DNA of 64,000 nucleotides from Heterocephalus glaber. Its lineage: Eukaryota > Chordata > Mammalia > Rodentia > Bathyergidae. The stretch's first letter is position 1. The number at the start of each line of letters is the position of its first letter. The position numbers were made by a program, and so were the translations under genes. The DNA is taken from positions 12,873,016-12,937,015 of the forward strand of contig NW_004624795.1 in assembly GCF_000247695.1 (NCBI RefSeq). Reading direction: 5' to 3'. The notes beneath the pieces are model-generated. The model did no database searches. It was not told the origin of the DNA and worked only from the letters and a program-made list of their open reading frames with translations. Below are positions 41,029 to 52,089 of this stretch, in pieces.

Positions 41029-41122
41029 CGGGCTGGAGATTTAGCTCAGTGGCACTGCACCTGCCTTGCAAGCTCAAGGTCCTGAGTTCGATCCCAGGTA
41101 CAAAAAAAAAAAAAAAAAAAAA
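41029..41122 (+). mobile_element. ID-like SINE
   Basis: Long A22 tail. Flanked by ATAGGGAC on both sides. Confidence 0.85.
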
Positions 41123-41289
41123 TAGGGACCTCAAGGGGTACTTAGGAGGGCACTTATGCTCTGTCCATCAAATGGCCCTGGGGACCTTGTCAACTCATTC
41201 AGCTTCCTTGAGCCTCAGCGATTAACAATACCTACTGCAGACAGTTATGTAAGGATCCCACAAAACAATAGTAGCACAAACTTGTCTAC

Positions 41290-41600
41290 TGCTTGCTTTC
41301 TACATGGCAGATACTGTGCTAAGCTTTATGTATGTGAATGCACTTAATCTCTAAACTATCAGGTGAGTACTATTAGCGCTCCCATTTTATTAATGAAGTA
41401 ACTAAGGCACAGAGAGGTTAAGTGACTCACTCAAGATCATGCAGCTAGTGAGTAGCAAAGTTGGGGATTTGAACCCAGTCCTATGTTGCTGAGGCCATTG
41501 TTCCCAGCCCCTGCACAATCTGCCTTCACAGTGCACCCAAGCTCTGAAGACAGTGCCTGGCACAGAGTGAATGTTTACTAAGTGCTGGCTACCACCATGT
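41290..41600 (+). repeat. MIR SINE, well preserved
   Basis: CTGTGCTAAGCTTTATGTAT, CCCATTTTATTAATGAAGTA, GCACAGAGAGGTTAAGTGAC and GATTTGAACCCAGTC span almost the whole MIR consensus. Confidence 0.85.
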
Positions 41601-42076
41601 CACCCCCTGAATAGTTCCAGCCAGGGGAGCCAGGCTCCTGGCATCTGCCCAAGGGATTCCCCGGCCCTAGGAGATCCATGTTCACTCTGCACTCCTTGCT
41701 CATCCTAGGAGCTGATGGAATTCCCAGTTCCGCCTGTGGAAGGCTAGCCGCTGGCTTTCCCTGCTTCTCCCCTCCTCTTCTCCCCTCCTCCCCACGGCAG
41801 AGCAGAGGAATTCTCAGCTTCCTCTAGTTACCTTCAGACTGCAAAGAAAACATAATCTGCTGTGTCTGCTGCCAGTTCCTCCTTGGTGACAGCCACAACT
41901 TATTTGCTCAGTGCCAGCCCCAGCCTGTGCTGTGGGTAGAGCCAGGAGCCTGGGTGCCCTCCTGGAGAGCCTGGGACAGTCACTTCAAGTCTGGGCCTGT
42001 CATTGAAGACCCATTTTGCTGTAAGAGCTGTGACTAAAAACAGCCACCATGTCACATTCATCATTCATAGATTCTC
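41601..42076. other. Unique sequence
   Basis: Nothing recognised. Confidence 0.35.
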
Positions 42077-42136
42077 CTCTTCTCTCTCTCTCTGTCTCTC
42101 TCTCTCTCTCTGTCTCTGTCTCTCTCTCTCTCTCAT
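42077..42136. repeat. (TC)n microsatellite
   Basis: CTCTCTCTGT repeats adjoining an antisense B1 tail. Confidence 0.95.
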
Positions 42137-42246
42137 TTTTTGAGACAGGATCTCACTATGTATTTCAGACTGGCATTGAACTTGAGATCCTCCTGCCTCA
42201 GCCTTTCAAGTGCTGGAATTACAGTCATGCAACAACATGCCCAGCT
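42137..42246 (-). mobile_element. B1 SINE
   Basis: TTTTTTGAGACAGGATCTCAC to CAACAACATGCCCAGC. Confidence 0.8.
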
Positions 42247-44086
42247 GAATTAATTTCTATTTCTAGGGTAGGAAATCCATTGTACTGACATGTCCCCATA
42301 TTTAGAGGGTGAGGTCCATGACGACAGCCTTGCAAATTAATAACCAGCTTGACAAGCTCACTGAACTGTGTGCTACTGGCCACCCTTGTCTCTTGCCCGG
42401 TACCAGGCGGAGGATCCTATGCCACTTTCTGTGTGCCAGAGCCACCCCTTGTCGGCTGGGAGCTGGCCAGACCAGAGCCAGGTGCCTTGATTACTGACCG
42501 CTTCCTTGGCTGCATTCCTCCCTGGCCCAGTTAAACCTCAGGCCTCAGTGCTGGGGGAAAGTTGTTGCAGCAGGGCCATCTCTGTACAACACCGTTGCCT
42601 CACGTGTGCTGCACGGCATTGCCATGTGCTCAGTGCTGATCCACCTGACTTTTCTTCAGGTGAGCAGATGGATGGCAGGAGGTCAGGTGGGACTGGGACA
42701 TGTGGGCTGAAGCCCTGCCATGGCTGACCCGGGAGGAAATGGAGTATTCTATATACTTAGAGAACAGAGAAAGCAAGGATATAGTATCTTCTAGTCAGAA
42801 ACTTTTAATTAAAGGAATATTCAGTCCTCAGGGATCAGTTGGAACATGGCAATCAATAATTATGAACCAAGATGGCTGCCACAATTCAGCACCTCCTTTC
42901 TCCATGCTAACTACCCAAGGAGGCCCCAGACTCCTTAGGCACAGGAGCCTCCTCTGTCTGAGACAGGGAGGTGGAGGGGAAACTGAGGCACCAAGGCAGA
43001 GGAGAGGTGCTGAGGTGTTTCAAGGCACTCCCATAAGGCAGTTGTTCAGCACCACAGAGGGCTGACCACTGTCTTGATGTCTGGGGTCCAAAATGTTCAA
43101 CTTGGTTTGTTGGAGAGTCCCTCTTTCCAGTGTTGTAGGAGAACATGAAAGGAAGCAATTACCTTCAGGTCAACTTGCTAGCACACAACCTGCTGTCTAT
43201 AAAACAAATCACAAGGATCCTTGCCTCTCCACCCAGAAGAGCACTTTCTCTGTCAGACCTTGGGGGGCTCATTTACAGTCAGTGACAAGGCATCAGGGAG
43301 CAACTGCCTGCCTCCGGTTGATGATTCTGTTTGGTGCCAAGCAGGGGTCAGAAGACAGGCAGGAAATCAAGAGAGGTGAGATGCTTGGGGCAGGCTAAAA
43401 GGAGAGGGCAGAGTGTGCCAGGAGTTTGACAATAAAGGGAGGGCACGGTGAAGGGTGGGACACCTACCTGCCCAGGGGACTGGGAGAAAGGAAACTGCCA
43501 GGTGAGGGGTGCCTGCCTGGATGGGGCGGTGGGCAAGAGGACATTCCCCAGCCTTTGATCTCTGGGGATGGGGCACATGGAGGCCAGCACAGAGGCAGGG
43601 GGATGCCCAAGATGACCTGGGAGAGCTGCTTCCCTCTACAGGCCTCTGAAAGAAGCCAGAATGGGCAGGCAGAAGTGGGTCAAGGTTCAATTTTCCTGAA
43701 GAAGCCCTGGGCTGGAGACAGGATGCATTGACTCTTTACTTATTTATGAAGCTATCGATTATAATGCAGCATTTGCACAGGATCCTGAGGTAGCTTGAGT
43801 TGGGAGAAGGAAGTTAACTCCCTTTGCACTGAAGATGTGGGGTGCACACAGAGGCCACCTGCCTCTCTCCCTTCCTCCCTGCTCTCTCTTCTTTCTCTGC
43901 TCCTTCTGCAGCCTTTACAACTGCCACCCTGGGGAGTGGGGGCCACAGGTAGCTCCTCTAGTTTCCTCCTTTTTGAGGCCTGTCTGCTCTGTGTTTCTTC
44001 CAATATTCAGGCACATTCTAACACTCCAAATCCTGACAACCCAGCCAGTGCTTAATTTGAGTTCAGATGTTAGAATTCTGGGCTTT
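42247..44086. other. Unique intergenic sequence
   Basis: No gene recognised. Several overlapping open frames (up to 121 codons) have no support. Confidence 0.4.
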
Positions 44087-44100
44087 AAAAGGCCTCTTAG

Positions 44101-44760
44101 TGGATGCACATTGAGGCAATACTCTTAAGTGAAATAAATAGGACACACATGTGTAAATACCGAATAGTTTCTCTGGTGTGAGAAACTGAAAGTATAAATA
44201 AGGACTAAATGTATAATAGGTAATGTGAAATAGGAAGACAAGGGGCAAAGGGGAAGGAAGTGGGAGGGCTAGGGGAAAGGATAGAAGGGAATGGGATTAA
44301 TATGAGAAAATGGAAAAATAGGAACAAAATCTTTGTAAATAGGGAGGAATGGAGGGGTTGAAGGGAGGCTGGGCAAGGGTGAAAAACAAGAACCAAGAGA
44401 GACTATGTAAAGGTGCAAATTTCCAATGATGAATGTCATTATATTGTATACCTAAAATGTACCAATTATTAGAATGAATAATCGACAATATAAAATGGGA
44501 AGAAAAGGTCCAAAGGGGTAGGGGTAGTGGGAGGGGCTGGGGAAAGGAAAGAAGGGAAAGGAAAAAATGATGAGAAATGGAAAAAATGGAAATAAAGTCT
44601 TTGTAAATAGGGAAGGGTGGAGGGGGTGAAGGGAGGGCTAGGAATGGAGAAAAAATAAGAACCAAGATGCATTATGTAAAGGTACAATTCCCAATGAGAA
44701 ATGTAATTGTGTTGTATACCTACAATGTACCAATAAAAGAATTAAAAAAAAAAAAAAAAA
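44101..44760 (+). mobile_element. 5'-truncated L1 3' end with tandemly repeated 3' UTR
   Basis: Perfect 14-bp duplication AAAAGGCCTCTTAG at 44087-44100 and 44757-44770 (last A residues shared with the tail). The insert opens with TTAAGTGAAATAAATAGGAC. It then holds two copies (about 44213-44455 and 44485-44740) of a purine-rich ~268-bp unit ending TTGTATACCTA...TGTACCAAT, then a poly(A) tail. Confidence 0.8.
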
Positions 44761-44904
44761 GGCCTCTTAGATCCTCCCAGAAAACTCTTTTGTTTTACTA
44801 AGAAGGAACAGATCCAAGGGAAAGTGATTAGCCCAGAGTTGCACAAAATGAGACACACGACCCGAACAAGAATAGAGACTTCTTGATTTCCAGGAATTTG
44901 GCTC

Positions 44905-44992
44905 CTTTTTTTTTTTTCCTACCAGGGATTGAACTTAGGACCTTGTGCTTGCAAAGTAGGCGGTGGCACCACTGAGCTAAATCCCCGGCCCT
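44905..44992 (-). mobile_element. ID-like SINE
   Basis: CCTACCAGGGATTGAACTTA to GAGCTAAATCCCCGGCCC. Flanks share TGGCTCCT. Confidence 0.85.
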
Positions 44993-45575
44993 ATATGGCT
45001 CCTCTTAATTCCTACTCTTCCTTCTCAGCTCGGAAGCCCTGGAGCCAGGATCTCGGAGACCCTTGCTCTCAGACTCTCTTCTCTGTTTTGTGTTTGATGA
45101 AGTCTTTGCTCTGTCTGCCTCACTTCCATACAGACTGAGGAGGTTCTGTCTAACCTCAGAGGAAAACTGAGGGCAGTGACAATGACCGTTATCCTGGTCA
45201 CCCTCACCTGGCCTCACCACCCCTCTCATCTCCCTCCCCGTTGGCCACCTCTCCTGAGGTCTCTCTCAGCCTTCGTGCTTTACCTCTAGCCTTCTTGTGG
45301 GCAGAGATGCCATGTCTGCTAGTCCTTGTGAAAGGAAGTGGCTCTTCTCCTTTGGCCTTGGTTAGAAATAAACCTCTTCAGAGGGCTAGAATCTAGAACC
45401 ACAACAAATCCCAAGGGGTGGCTCCCCAGTGTGGGACACCCTGCAATTTGGCTTCGCTGCATGCAGCTCTAAGGATGAGGGCCCTTGCCTGGGGCTAAGT
45501 GGGCACTCTGCCCTATCAAGTTGTCTGTGTTGTCACACCTCTCCTTAAGCTCAGTTTGGCTCTCCCCAGTGTTCC
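44993..45575. other. Unique sequence
   Basis: Nothing recognised. Confidence 0.35.
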
Positions 45576-45577
45576 AG

Positions 45578-45668
45578 TTTTGTTTTGTTTTTGAAGTGCT
45601 GGAAAGTGAACCCAGGGCCTCATGCATGTTAGGCAAGTTCTCTACTACTGAGCTATGCTCCAGCCCTT
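45578..45668 (-). mobile_element. Canonical-type tRNA-derived SINE
   Basis: AGTGAACCCAGGGCCTCATGC and TACTACTGAGCTATGCTCCA, the same class as 30524-30606. Confidence 0.7.
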
Positions 45669-45844
45669 ATTTTCCAGGTTTAACTCTAACCCCATTTCCT
45701 GGCCGTTTCTCCTCTTTCTTCCTCTCTCCCAGGCTATATAGGAGCCAAAAGAATTTCATACAAGCCCTGTATTTTCTTCCTTTGTCCCATTAGTACCTTC
45801 CTGCTCCACATAGATAGACAGCTCATGGTATTTGCCAACTTTCC

Positions 45845-46020
45845 TTATAGCAGCTGACATTTCTTGAGCACCTAGTGTGAGCCAAACACTGTGCTTTAAT
45901 TTTCCAATAACCTCAAAATTCTCCCCAATTTCCCTTAGGGTAGTAGCTATTAAATGGCAAAGTCAGGATTTGAACCCAGGCTTGTAGCCTCCAGGGTCTA
46001 TATTCTCAGCCTCTATACTA
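45845..46020 (+). repeat. MIR SINE relic
   Basis: ACATTTCTTGAGCACCTAGTG, AACACTGTGCTTTAATTTTC and TCAGGATTTGAACCCAGG. Confidence 0.75.
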
Positions 46021-46095
46021 TATTACCTCATGAAATAACTGCCTTGCCAACATTACCATTCTCTTACCTAGGATTTTCAGTTTTCTCTTTCCTTT

Positions 46096-46215
46096 TTTTT
46101 GTTTTTGTTTGTTTTTTTGAGACAGGATCTCACCACATAGTTCAGGCTGGCTTTGAACTGATCTCAAGCCTCTCAAGTGCTGGGATCACAGGCATGTGCC
46201 ACCACACCCTGAACT
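46096..46215 (-). mobile_element. B1 SINE
   Basis: TTTTTTTGAGACAGGATCTC to CATGTGCCACCACACCC. Confidence 0.8.
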
Positions 46216-46780
46216 TTCCTTATCATATCACTTTTTAATTTTTATTCTAACTACTTAAATCATATTCCTTAATTTCCTTATTACACGGTGAGCTTTTCAA
46301 AAATAGGGATGCGGTCATATTTAGCATGTCCCCAACACCAAGCTCAGGCTAGCACAGGCAGGGTCCATTAATGTGTTTTGAATGAAGGAATGAACACATG
46401 GATCTAAATCACAGTGAGGTCTGAAGCTGCCTGCAGAGGAACCGGGGGTTAGAACTGGTTTTCCAGAAGGGCCCAGCCTCTCATTTCCATTTTCAAAGGC
46501 ACCCTGGGAAAGGAAGGGAATGGAAGCAGTTCACAAGATGAGTGAGAGTAGCAACGAAAAGCCTGCGTGTGTTTGATTATAGCCTCTTCTGCTGGCTGCT
46601 GGTGGCAGTGGGCTAGGGAACGTGTTTGCAATTTCTTAGTTTGGGAACTGCAGGGACTACTGATTGCTTTGCTTGATCTGACATGGCTGTGAGAGACAGA
46701 GAAGGGGTTAATAAAACCTCTGAGTAGTGCAGGCCCAAGAGCAAGGCCCTCCAATGTGCATCCAATGCAAGACCCAGTTT
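46216..46780. other. Unique sequence with a possible MIR tail at 46340-46395
   Basis: AGCACAGGCAGGGTCCATTA and GAATGAAGGAATGAACAC look like a MIR 3' end. Otherwise nothing recognised. Confidence 0.35.
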
Positions 46781-46784
46781 GGAG

Positions 46785-46873
46785 CTAAGGGTGCAGCTCA
46801 GCAGCTGAGCACCTGCTCAGCATTTGTGAAGCCCTGGCATTGATCCCCAGGATCAAACTCAAACAAATAAACA
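46785..46873 (+). mobile_element. Canonical-type tRNA-derived SINE, old
   Basis: GGTGCAGCTCAGCAGCTGAGC and GCATTGATCCCCAGGATC. Confidence 0.65.
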
Positions 46874-47410
46874 TGACCCAGTTTTGGTAAGGCAGAATAG
46901 GAATCTCACCATCTTTTCTGTGTTGGACCTTTCTGGGGCCAGTGACCCACCCCCATACACACTGTGGAGCAGCTCATGTCAAGGTGGTCTCTGGCTGGCC
47001 TAAGGACAGCATCGATCCACTGGGATCCCTTCCACGCTGAGAAGGGACAGCAAGTTCTAAGATGCAAGGTATTGGTCAGACCTGAAGTATGGATGTCTTC
47101 TGAAAAGGGTGTGTGTGTTCATGCTTGCTTGAGTGTGTCAGAAGCAGTGAGGGGAACCAAAGTAGGACTGTGTTCCTTTCAGGGTGGCCCCACTTTCTCC
47201 AAGGCTATGTTCAAGACTCAGCTTTTCTGGTCCACATGTCGAACAGGCTGATCAGTCTCCTGGACCAGGCCTAGGAGGATGGTTTCTGGCTCTGCCTTGA
47301 TGTAAACCCATCTTTGTAGACAGAAGGTGGGCTCTTGCTCACCACTGCCATCCTCTTTCTCAAACTTTGTGTTCATTTCCTACTAATTAAAACAGCAGCC
47401 TGGAAGCATT
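46874..47410. other. Unique sequence
   Basis: Nothing recognised. Confidence 0.35.
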
Positions 47411-47414
47411 TGCC

Positions 47415-47625
47415 TTTACAGGGTACTTCTACTCTGATACTTACATTTTCAAAGCCCATATACATCCATTATCTCCTTCTGTTCTTACAACAGCTCCTTT
47501 GAGGTGCCAAAAACAATGGTTCTTTTTATTAGAGATGAGGAACTGAGATCCAAAGAGACTATGTGACTTGTTTTGAGTCACACAGCAAGTCAGCAATGGA
47601 GCCTCAGAGACCACACCCTGGCTTT
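47415..47625 (+). repeat. MIR SINE relic
   Basis: CATTATCTCCTTCTGTTCTT, ATTAGAGATGAGGAACTGAG and GAGTCACACAGCAAGTCAGC. Confidence 0.75.
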
Positions 47626-48030
47626 CGCCCTTCTTCAGCTTTGGGTCCCTATATCTTCAAAGGAAATCTCCATGGCAAGGTTCACAGCTCACTGGTAACA
47701 TCCTCATTAATTCTTCTGGTGGTAGGCAAGCAGCAAATCAAAACCAGTACCCTTCTTACCTTCTCCTGTTCACATTCTTCCTCCACTCTTACCATCCCTA
47801 ACCTAGGAAGCTCATCTCTAGAAAGAATCTTCGGCTTCTCCTGAAGATGTTGGGGTGAGTGGCAGGATGTCTTCCTGGGAGAAGAGCAGTACCGTCTGAG
47901 CTTCTTGGGATAGAAAAAGGACCAGTGGTGGCCTGGGTCCCCATCAGTGGCCTGTGTAGGGCAGGAGCAGAGGTGAAGACAGGACATTGTGTGACAAGTT
48001 TTCCTTTGCCTTACCTCTGAGTTTCCAAGG
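47626..48030. other. Unique sequence
   Basis: Nothing recognised. Confidence 0.35.
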
Positions 48031-48036
48031 TTTTTG

Positions 48037-48120
48037 GGGTTTTTTTGGTACCAGGGATCAAACTCGGGACCTTACACTTGTGATGCAGCTGGTGGCACCA
48101 CTAAGCTAAATCCCCGGCCC
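48037..48120 (-). mobile_element. ID-like SINE
   Basis: Flanked by TGCCTTACCTCTGAG and TGCCTTACCTGTGAG. Confidence 0.85.
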
Positions 48121-48369
48121 CTGCCTTACCTGTGAGATTGGGAGCCTAATGGTTAGTGGGTGACCATCTCTATGAAACTTAGAAGTCAGCTAGTTTGGTC
48201 CTATCTTTCATGAGAAATGTTAGCTGGTTCTGGATATCATTCATTGATTCACTTAGTTATTCAGATATTCAAATCTGTTGATGGCTAACTATCAGGCAAC
48301 CTTTGTTAGAGGTGCCAGGGAATCCATGGTGGCTAGGACAGGCAAGATTCTGATCAGTCTGAAAAAAAG

Positions 48370-48660
48370 ACGTAGCCATTTGGGGGCAAGGTGGGGAAAG
48401 GGGCAGGCTAGAGAAGTAATGGGAGCTTAGAAAAGCAGGGTATCTGGAAAAGTCTCCCAAGGAAGGGGCACATCAAAGCAAAGCCTGGAAAGATGAGCAA
48501 ACCATTACACAGGCCAAAGGGGGTTAAGAGTGTCCCAGGTACACAGAAGAGCATGTAGAAAGGCCCACAGACACACAGTACACTGAAGGACCTGGAGGAA
48601 GCACAGAGGGCTGGCATGTAACAAAAGGGCAGAAGGAGGAAGGAGGTGCTAAGAGATGAG
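48370..48660. repeat. Ancient mammalian interspersed repeat, family unnamed
   Basis: CTCCCAAGGAAGGGGCACAT, GAAGAGCATGTAGAAAGGCC and AGAGATGAGGCTGG follow the order of a common old mammalian repeat. The family is uncertain. Confidence 0.4.
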
Positions 48661-48698
48661 GCTGGACTGGGTCAGGAAAGGCTCAAAAACCGTGTTGA

Positions 48699-48803
48699 GG
48701 GCCGGGGATTTAGCTTAGTGGTTCCAACGCCTGCCTCGCAAGTGCAAGGTCCCAAGTTTGATCCCCAGTACCAAAAAACCACCCCAAAAAACAAAAAAAA
48801 CCA
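48699..48803 (+). mobile_element. ID-like SINE
   Basis: Flanked by AAAAACCGTGTTGAG and AAAAACCATGTTGAG. The tail is interrupted by C residues. Confidence 0.88.
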
Positions 48804-49004
48804 TGTTGAGCAGAATGAACTTTAATCTAAAGGTACGATAAGCCACTGAAAAGTTTTAAAATGTGCAACACATTCAGATTTGTATTTTAGAAAAATATTC
48901 TTTGGTTTTGTATGGAGTGACGTTGTTCAATAGAAATATGAGAGCCACAAATGGGAGACACATGTCATTTAAAATTTTCTATGTAGCTACATAAAAAATG
49001 TAAA

Positions 49005-49122
49005 AAAAGAATGGATTCTGCCGTGTTATGATGTCCCAGAGGGGCCTCACCAAATGCCAAGCAGGTGCCAGGGCCAAGCTCTCGGACTTCCCAGCCTCAA
49101 GGACCAAGAACCAAAGAAAGTT
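49005..49122 (+). mobile_element. MLT1-type LTR 3' fragment
   Basis: GGGGCCTCACCAAATGCCAA, CTCGGACTTCCCAGCCTC and GGACCAAGAACCAAAG match the 3' third of an MLT1 LTR. Confidence 0.6.
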
Positions 49123-49152
49123 TTATTCTTTATAATTTTTTAAATGTAAAAA

Positions 49153-49239
49153 GGGGCCCAGGGATTTGGCTCAGTAGCACTGCTCCTGCCTTGCAAGTGC
49201 AAGGTCCTGAGTTCGATCCCTGGTACAAAAAAAAAAAAA
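49153..49239 (+). mobile_element. ID-like SINE
   Basis: A box reads TGGCTCAGTAG. Body intact, A13 tail. Confidence 0.85.
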
Positions 49240-49994
49240 GAAACATTAGTGAAATTAATTTAAAATATCTTATTTAACCAAATATATAAAATGTTATATT
49301 TTAACATATATAATCAATATAGAAATATTAATATTTTGCTTTTTCATATTGATTCATCAAAATCTGATATATATTTCATACTAATAGCACATTTCAAATT
49401 TAACTAGCCACCTTCAGAATGCTGAATATCCATGTATGGATAGGGATACTGTGTTGGTCAATGCAGATATACAGAATGCATTTGAGGGGCAAGAATGAAG
49501 GTTGGGGGAACAGAGGTAAAGTTGTTGTAGTTGATCTAGAGGATGACAGTGGTTTGAGGCTTGAGACAGAGATTTCAGAGATATAGATCCCAGGCTTCTG
49601 CCTTGAACAACCATGAATTGCCTGGGCCATTAGGAGATGGAGAAGTCAGGAAAGATGGATCTTGGCTGAGTGGATGTGGTGGCTTTGAGATGCTCGTGGG
49701 GCCTCTATGGAAGAACTGTTTGATATTTTCTCTCCTCTCCACTTACTTGAATGGACACACGGCCACTCAGAGTAAAGACCATAGTGGTCAGTCTCCCTTG
49801 TAGCCATGTGTGGCCCTCTAAGTTCTGGCCAACAGGATATAGGTACACATAGTGTGAGTTCTGGGAAGTGTCTTTAAAGGCAAGGCATGCTCTCACTGCC
49901 TGCTCCTTCCTGCTGGAAGGAACAGCCTTACAGCATCCTGGGTCATGAGGTGAAAGCTGAGGGTTGAGAGTGGCAGAATAAAGCTGATCCAAGA
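49240..49994. other. Unique intergenic sequence, AT-rich at 49250-49400
   Basis: Nothing recognised. Confidence 0.4.
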
Positions 49995-50125
49995 GGATGG
50001 TGAGTTCAGGCTCAGACCTAGCAACTTAGCAATTTAGTAAAATCCTGTCTCAAAAAGGGGGGTGGGTGCGTGCTGGAGATGTAGCTTAATGCGAAGGCTA
50101 CTAAATCCCAGTACTTAAAAAAAAG
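49995..50125 (+). mobile_element. B1-dID composite SINE, 5'-truncated
   Basis: B1 end (GCAACTTAGCAATTTAGTAA...CCTGTCTC) followed by dID (CTGGAGATGTAGCTTAATG...AATCCCAGTAC) and an A-tail. Confidence 0.65.
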
Positions 50126-50209
50126 TGGCAGCATAGTAGAAAGATCCTGATTCTGAGACCCTGACAGTATTATATAGTCATTATACCTAATGCCTAGAGT
50201 TAAAGTCTC

Positions 50210-50396
50210 TAGATTTTTTTGTTTGTTTGTTTGTTTTTGTGGTACTAGGGATTGAACCTGAGCTACATCCCTAGCTCTTTTTTATTTTGAGTCAGGGTAT
50301 CCCTAAATTGGCCAGGTGGAACTCAAACTTTATGATCCTCCTGCTTCAGCTTTCCAGAGTACTGACATCACAGGCCTGTGCCACCATACCCAGCTT
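50210..50396 (-). mobile_element. B1-dID composite SINE
   Basis: (GTTT)n tail, GTACTAGGGATTGAACCTGAGCTACATCC, then the B1 half to GTGCCACCATACCCAGC. Confidence 0.8.
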
Positions 50397-50893
50397 GGAC
50401 TCTTTGTCCAAAACAGAAACAAACATTGACTCTATTTGAACCACTATACATGGCATTTTCCTTTACTTATAGCTAGACTTAATTCCAATGAGTAGAGGTA
50501 TTTCTGATGGCAGATCTTACAGGTCTAAAGGAGAGAGAAATCTAGGCAGGCTATCTGTAGATTTGAGAGTTACCAATCTATGAATGATCACTGAAGCCCT
50601 AGAAACATCTGATACCACCAAGGATGAAGAGAAAAGGATCTAGAACAGAACCCTAAGGAGCACCAACATTTAAAGGATGGGAAGAGGAAGAAGAGCCTGC
50701 AGAGGAGACTAGGAAGTGAGGTAGGAAGGAAGCTAGGGAAATTCTGTCCTATAGAAGCCAAAAGACACCACTCCCAATCTAGGAGTGATCAAAGCTGGAG
50801 AAGGCAGCCACATTTGCTGGCTCCTACAGGAGTGGATGGCACCATGGAGTCTGAAAACCTAACAAAGGGTTCTGTTGATGTTCTAAATTCTAC
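50397..50893. other. Unique sequence
   Basis: Nothing recognised. Confidence 0.35.
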
Positions 50894-51399
50894 TGGTAGT
50901 TGGCTTTTTGTGACTGTGACAAAATATCTGAGATAATTAACTTTTAGGGGGGAAAGATTTGCTTTAGCTCATGGTTTCAGAGGCTTCAGTCCATGATCAC
51001 TTGGCCCTGCTGTTTTGGGCCTGTGGCATAACAGTACATTATGGCAAGAGTGAGTGATAGAGGAGGCCTGTTCATTTATCTCATGGTGAACAGGAATGAG
51101 AGAGAGAGAGAGCGAGAGAGAAAGAGAGGGAGAGGAGGAGAAGAAAGAGAAGGAGAAAGAAAAAAAGAGAGAGGGGAAGGAAGGCAGGAAGGAAAAAAGG
51201 AAGAAAAATAAAGAAGAAGGAGGAGAAGGGAGAGGGAGAGATAGGGATTCTGGTCTCAATAACCCTTTTAAGGGTGCACCCCCATGACCTAACTTCTTTC
51301 TACTAGGCCCCTCCTCTTGAAGTTTCCCCCACTCCCAGTAGCACCTTGGTCTGAGGACCAGTCCTTCAACGTGTGGGCCTCAAGATTCAAATGATTACA
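50894..51399 (-). mobile_element. MaLR-type LTR with internal (GA)n expansion
   Basis: The minus strand contains CTGAAGCCTCTGAAACCATG and TATTTTGTCACAGTCAC. The plus strand ends TCAAATGATTACA. The low-complexity purine run 51093-51245 lies inside. Confidence 0.65.
51093..51245. repeat. (GA)n/(GGAA)n polypurine tract
   Basis: About 150 nt of nearly pure purines on the plus strand. Confidence 0.95.
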
Positions 51400-51628
51400 C
51401 CTAGCAAGGTGCATCCTGTCACTCTCCTGCTCATAGCCCTTCCATGTATTCTCAGCTTCTCCAGGACAAGGATGTAGCTCCCTGGCCCATTCTTGGGGCT
51501 CTCTAGAGTCTGGCCCTGGGTTTTCCGTATAACCTGCTCTTTTATCCAGCACATGGTGTCCCTGTCAGGCCTGGCTCCCTACAGTTCCCTGCTTGGACTC
51601 ATGTGCTTCTTTCTACTTCAATCCCGCC

Positions 51629-51642
51629 CCCCCCCCCCCCCC
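51629..51642. repeat. C-homopolymer
   Basis: A C run of about 14 nt at the centre of a pyrimidine stretch. Confidence 0.85.
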
Positions 51643-52089
51643 ATCCTACTCTCTTCTGTTCTCTGATTCTTCCAGGCAGACTGATTCTACCCTAAACCCC
51701 TGCCATGCTCACAGAGCATTTTACTCATTTTGGGTCACATTTAGTCTGACCTGTGTTAAGGTTGTGTATTTGTGTGACTCCTCAACTACCCCATGAGCTT
51801 GCAAAAGTCCAAGGCTGCTTCTAGCTATTCATCCCTGTCTCCCTTGCTACATTCCACAGAGCTTGATAAAGGTGTTTAAGGAATATTTATGCATATAGTG
51901 GAATTTTTACCCTTCACAGATACCAAACAATAGTGTGGTGGTCTATGATCTCTTTGTCATGTCACTGCAGGATAGACGTGATATAGGAGACACTAAAACA
52001 GAAATTCCTAGTTTAGAGGAAACCAGCCAAGATGTTGATTTTGAATCCAGATGCTAAAAGTAATAGTCTGAGTGTCTCCTAACCTGATC

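Noticed and set aside
51096..51287. Glu/Arg-rich ORF
   Set aside because: It is a translated (GA)n polypurine tract.
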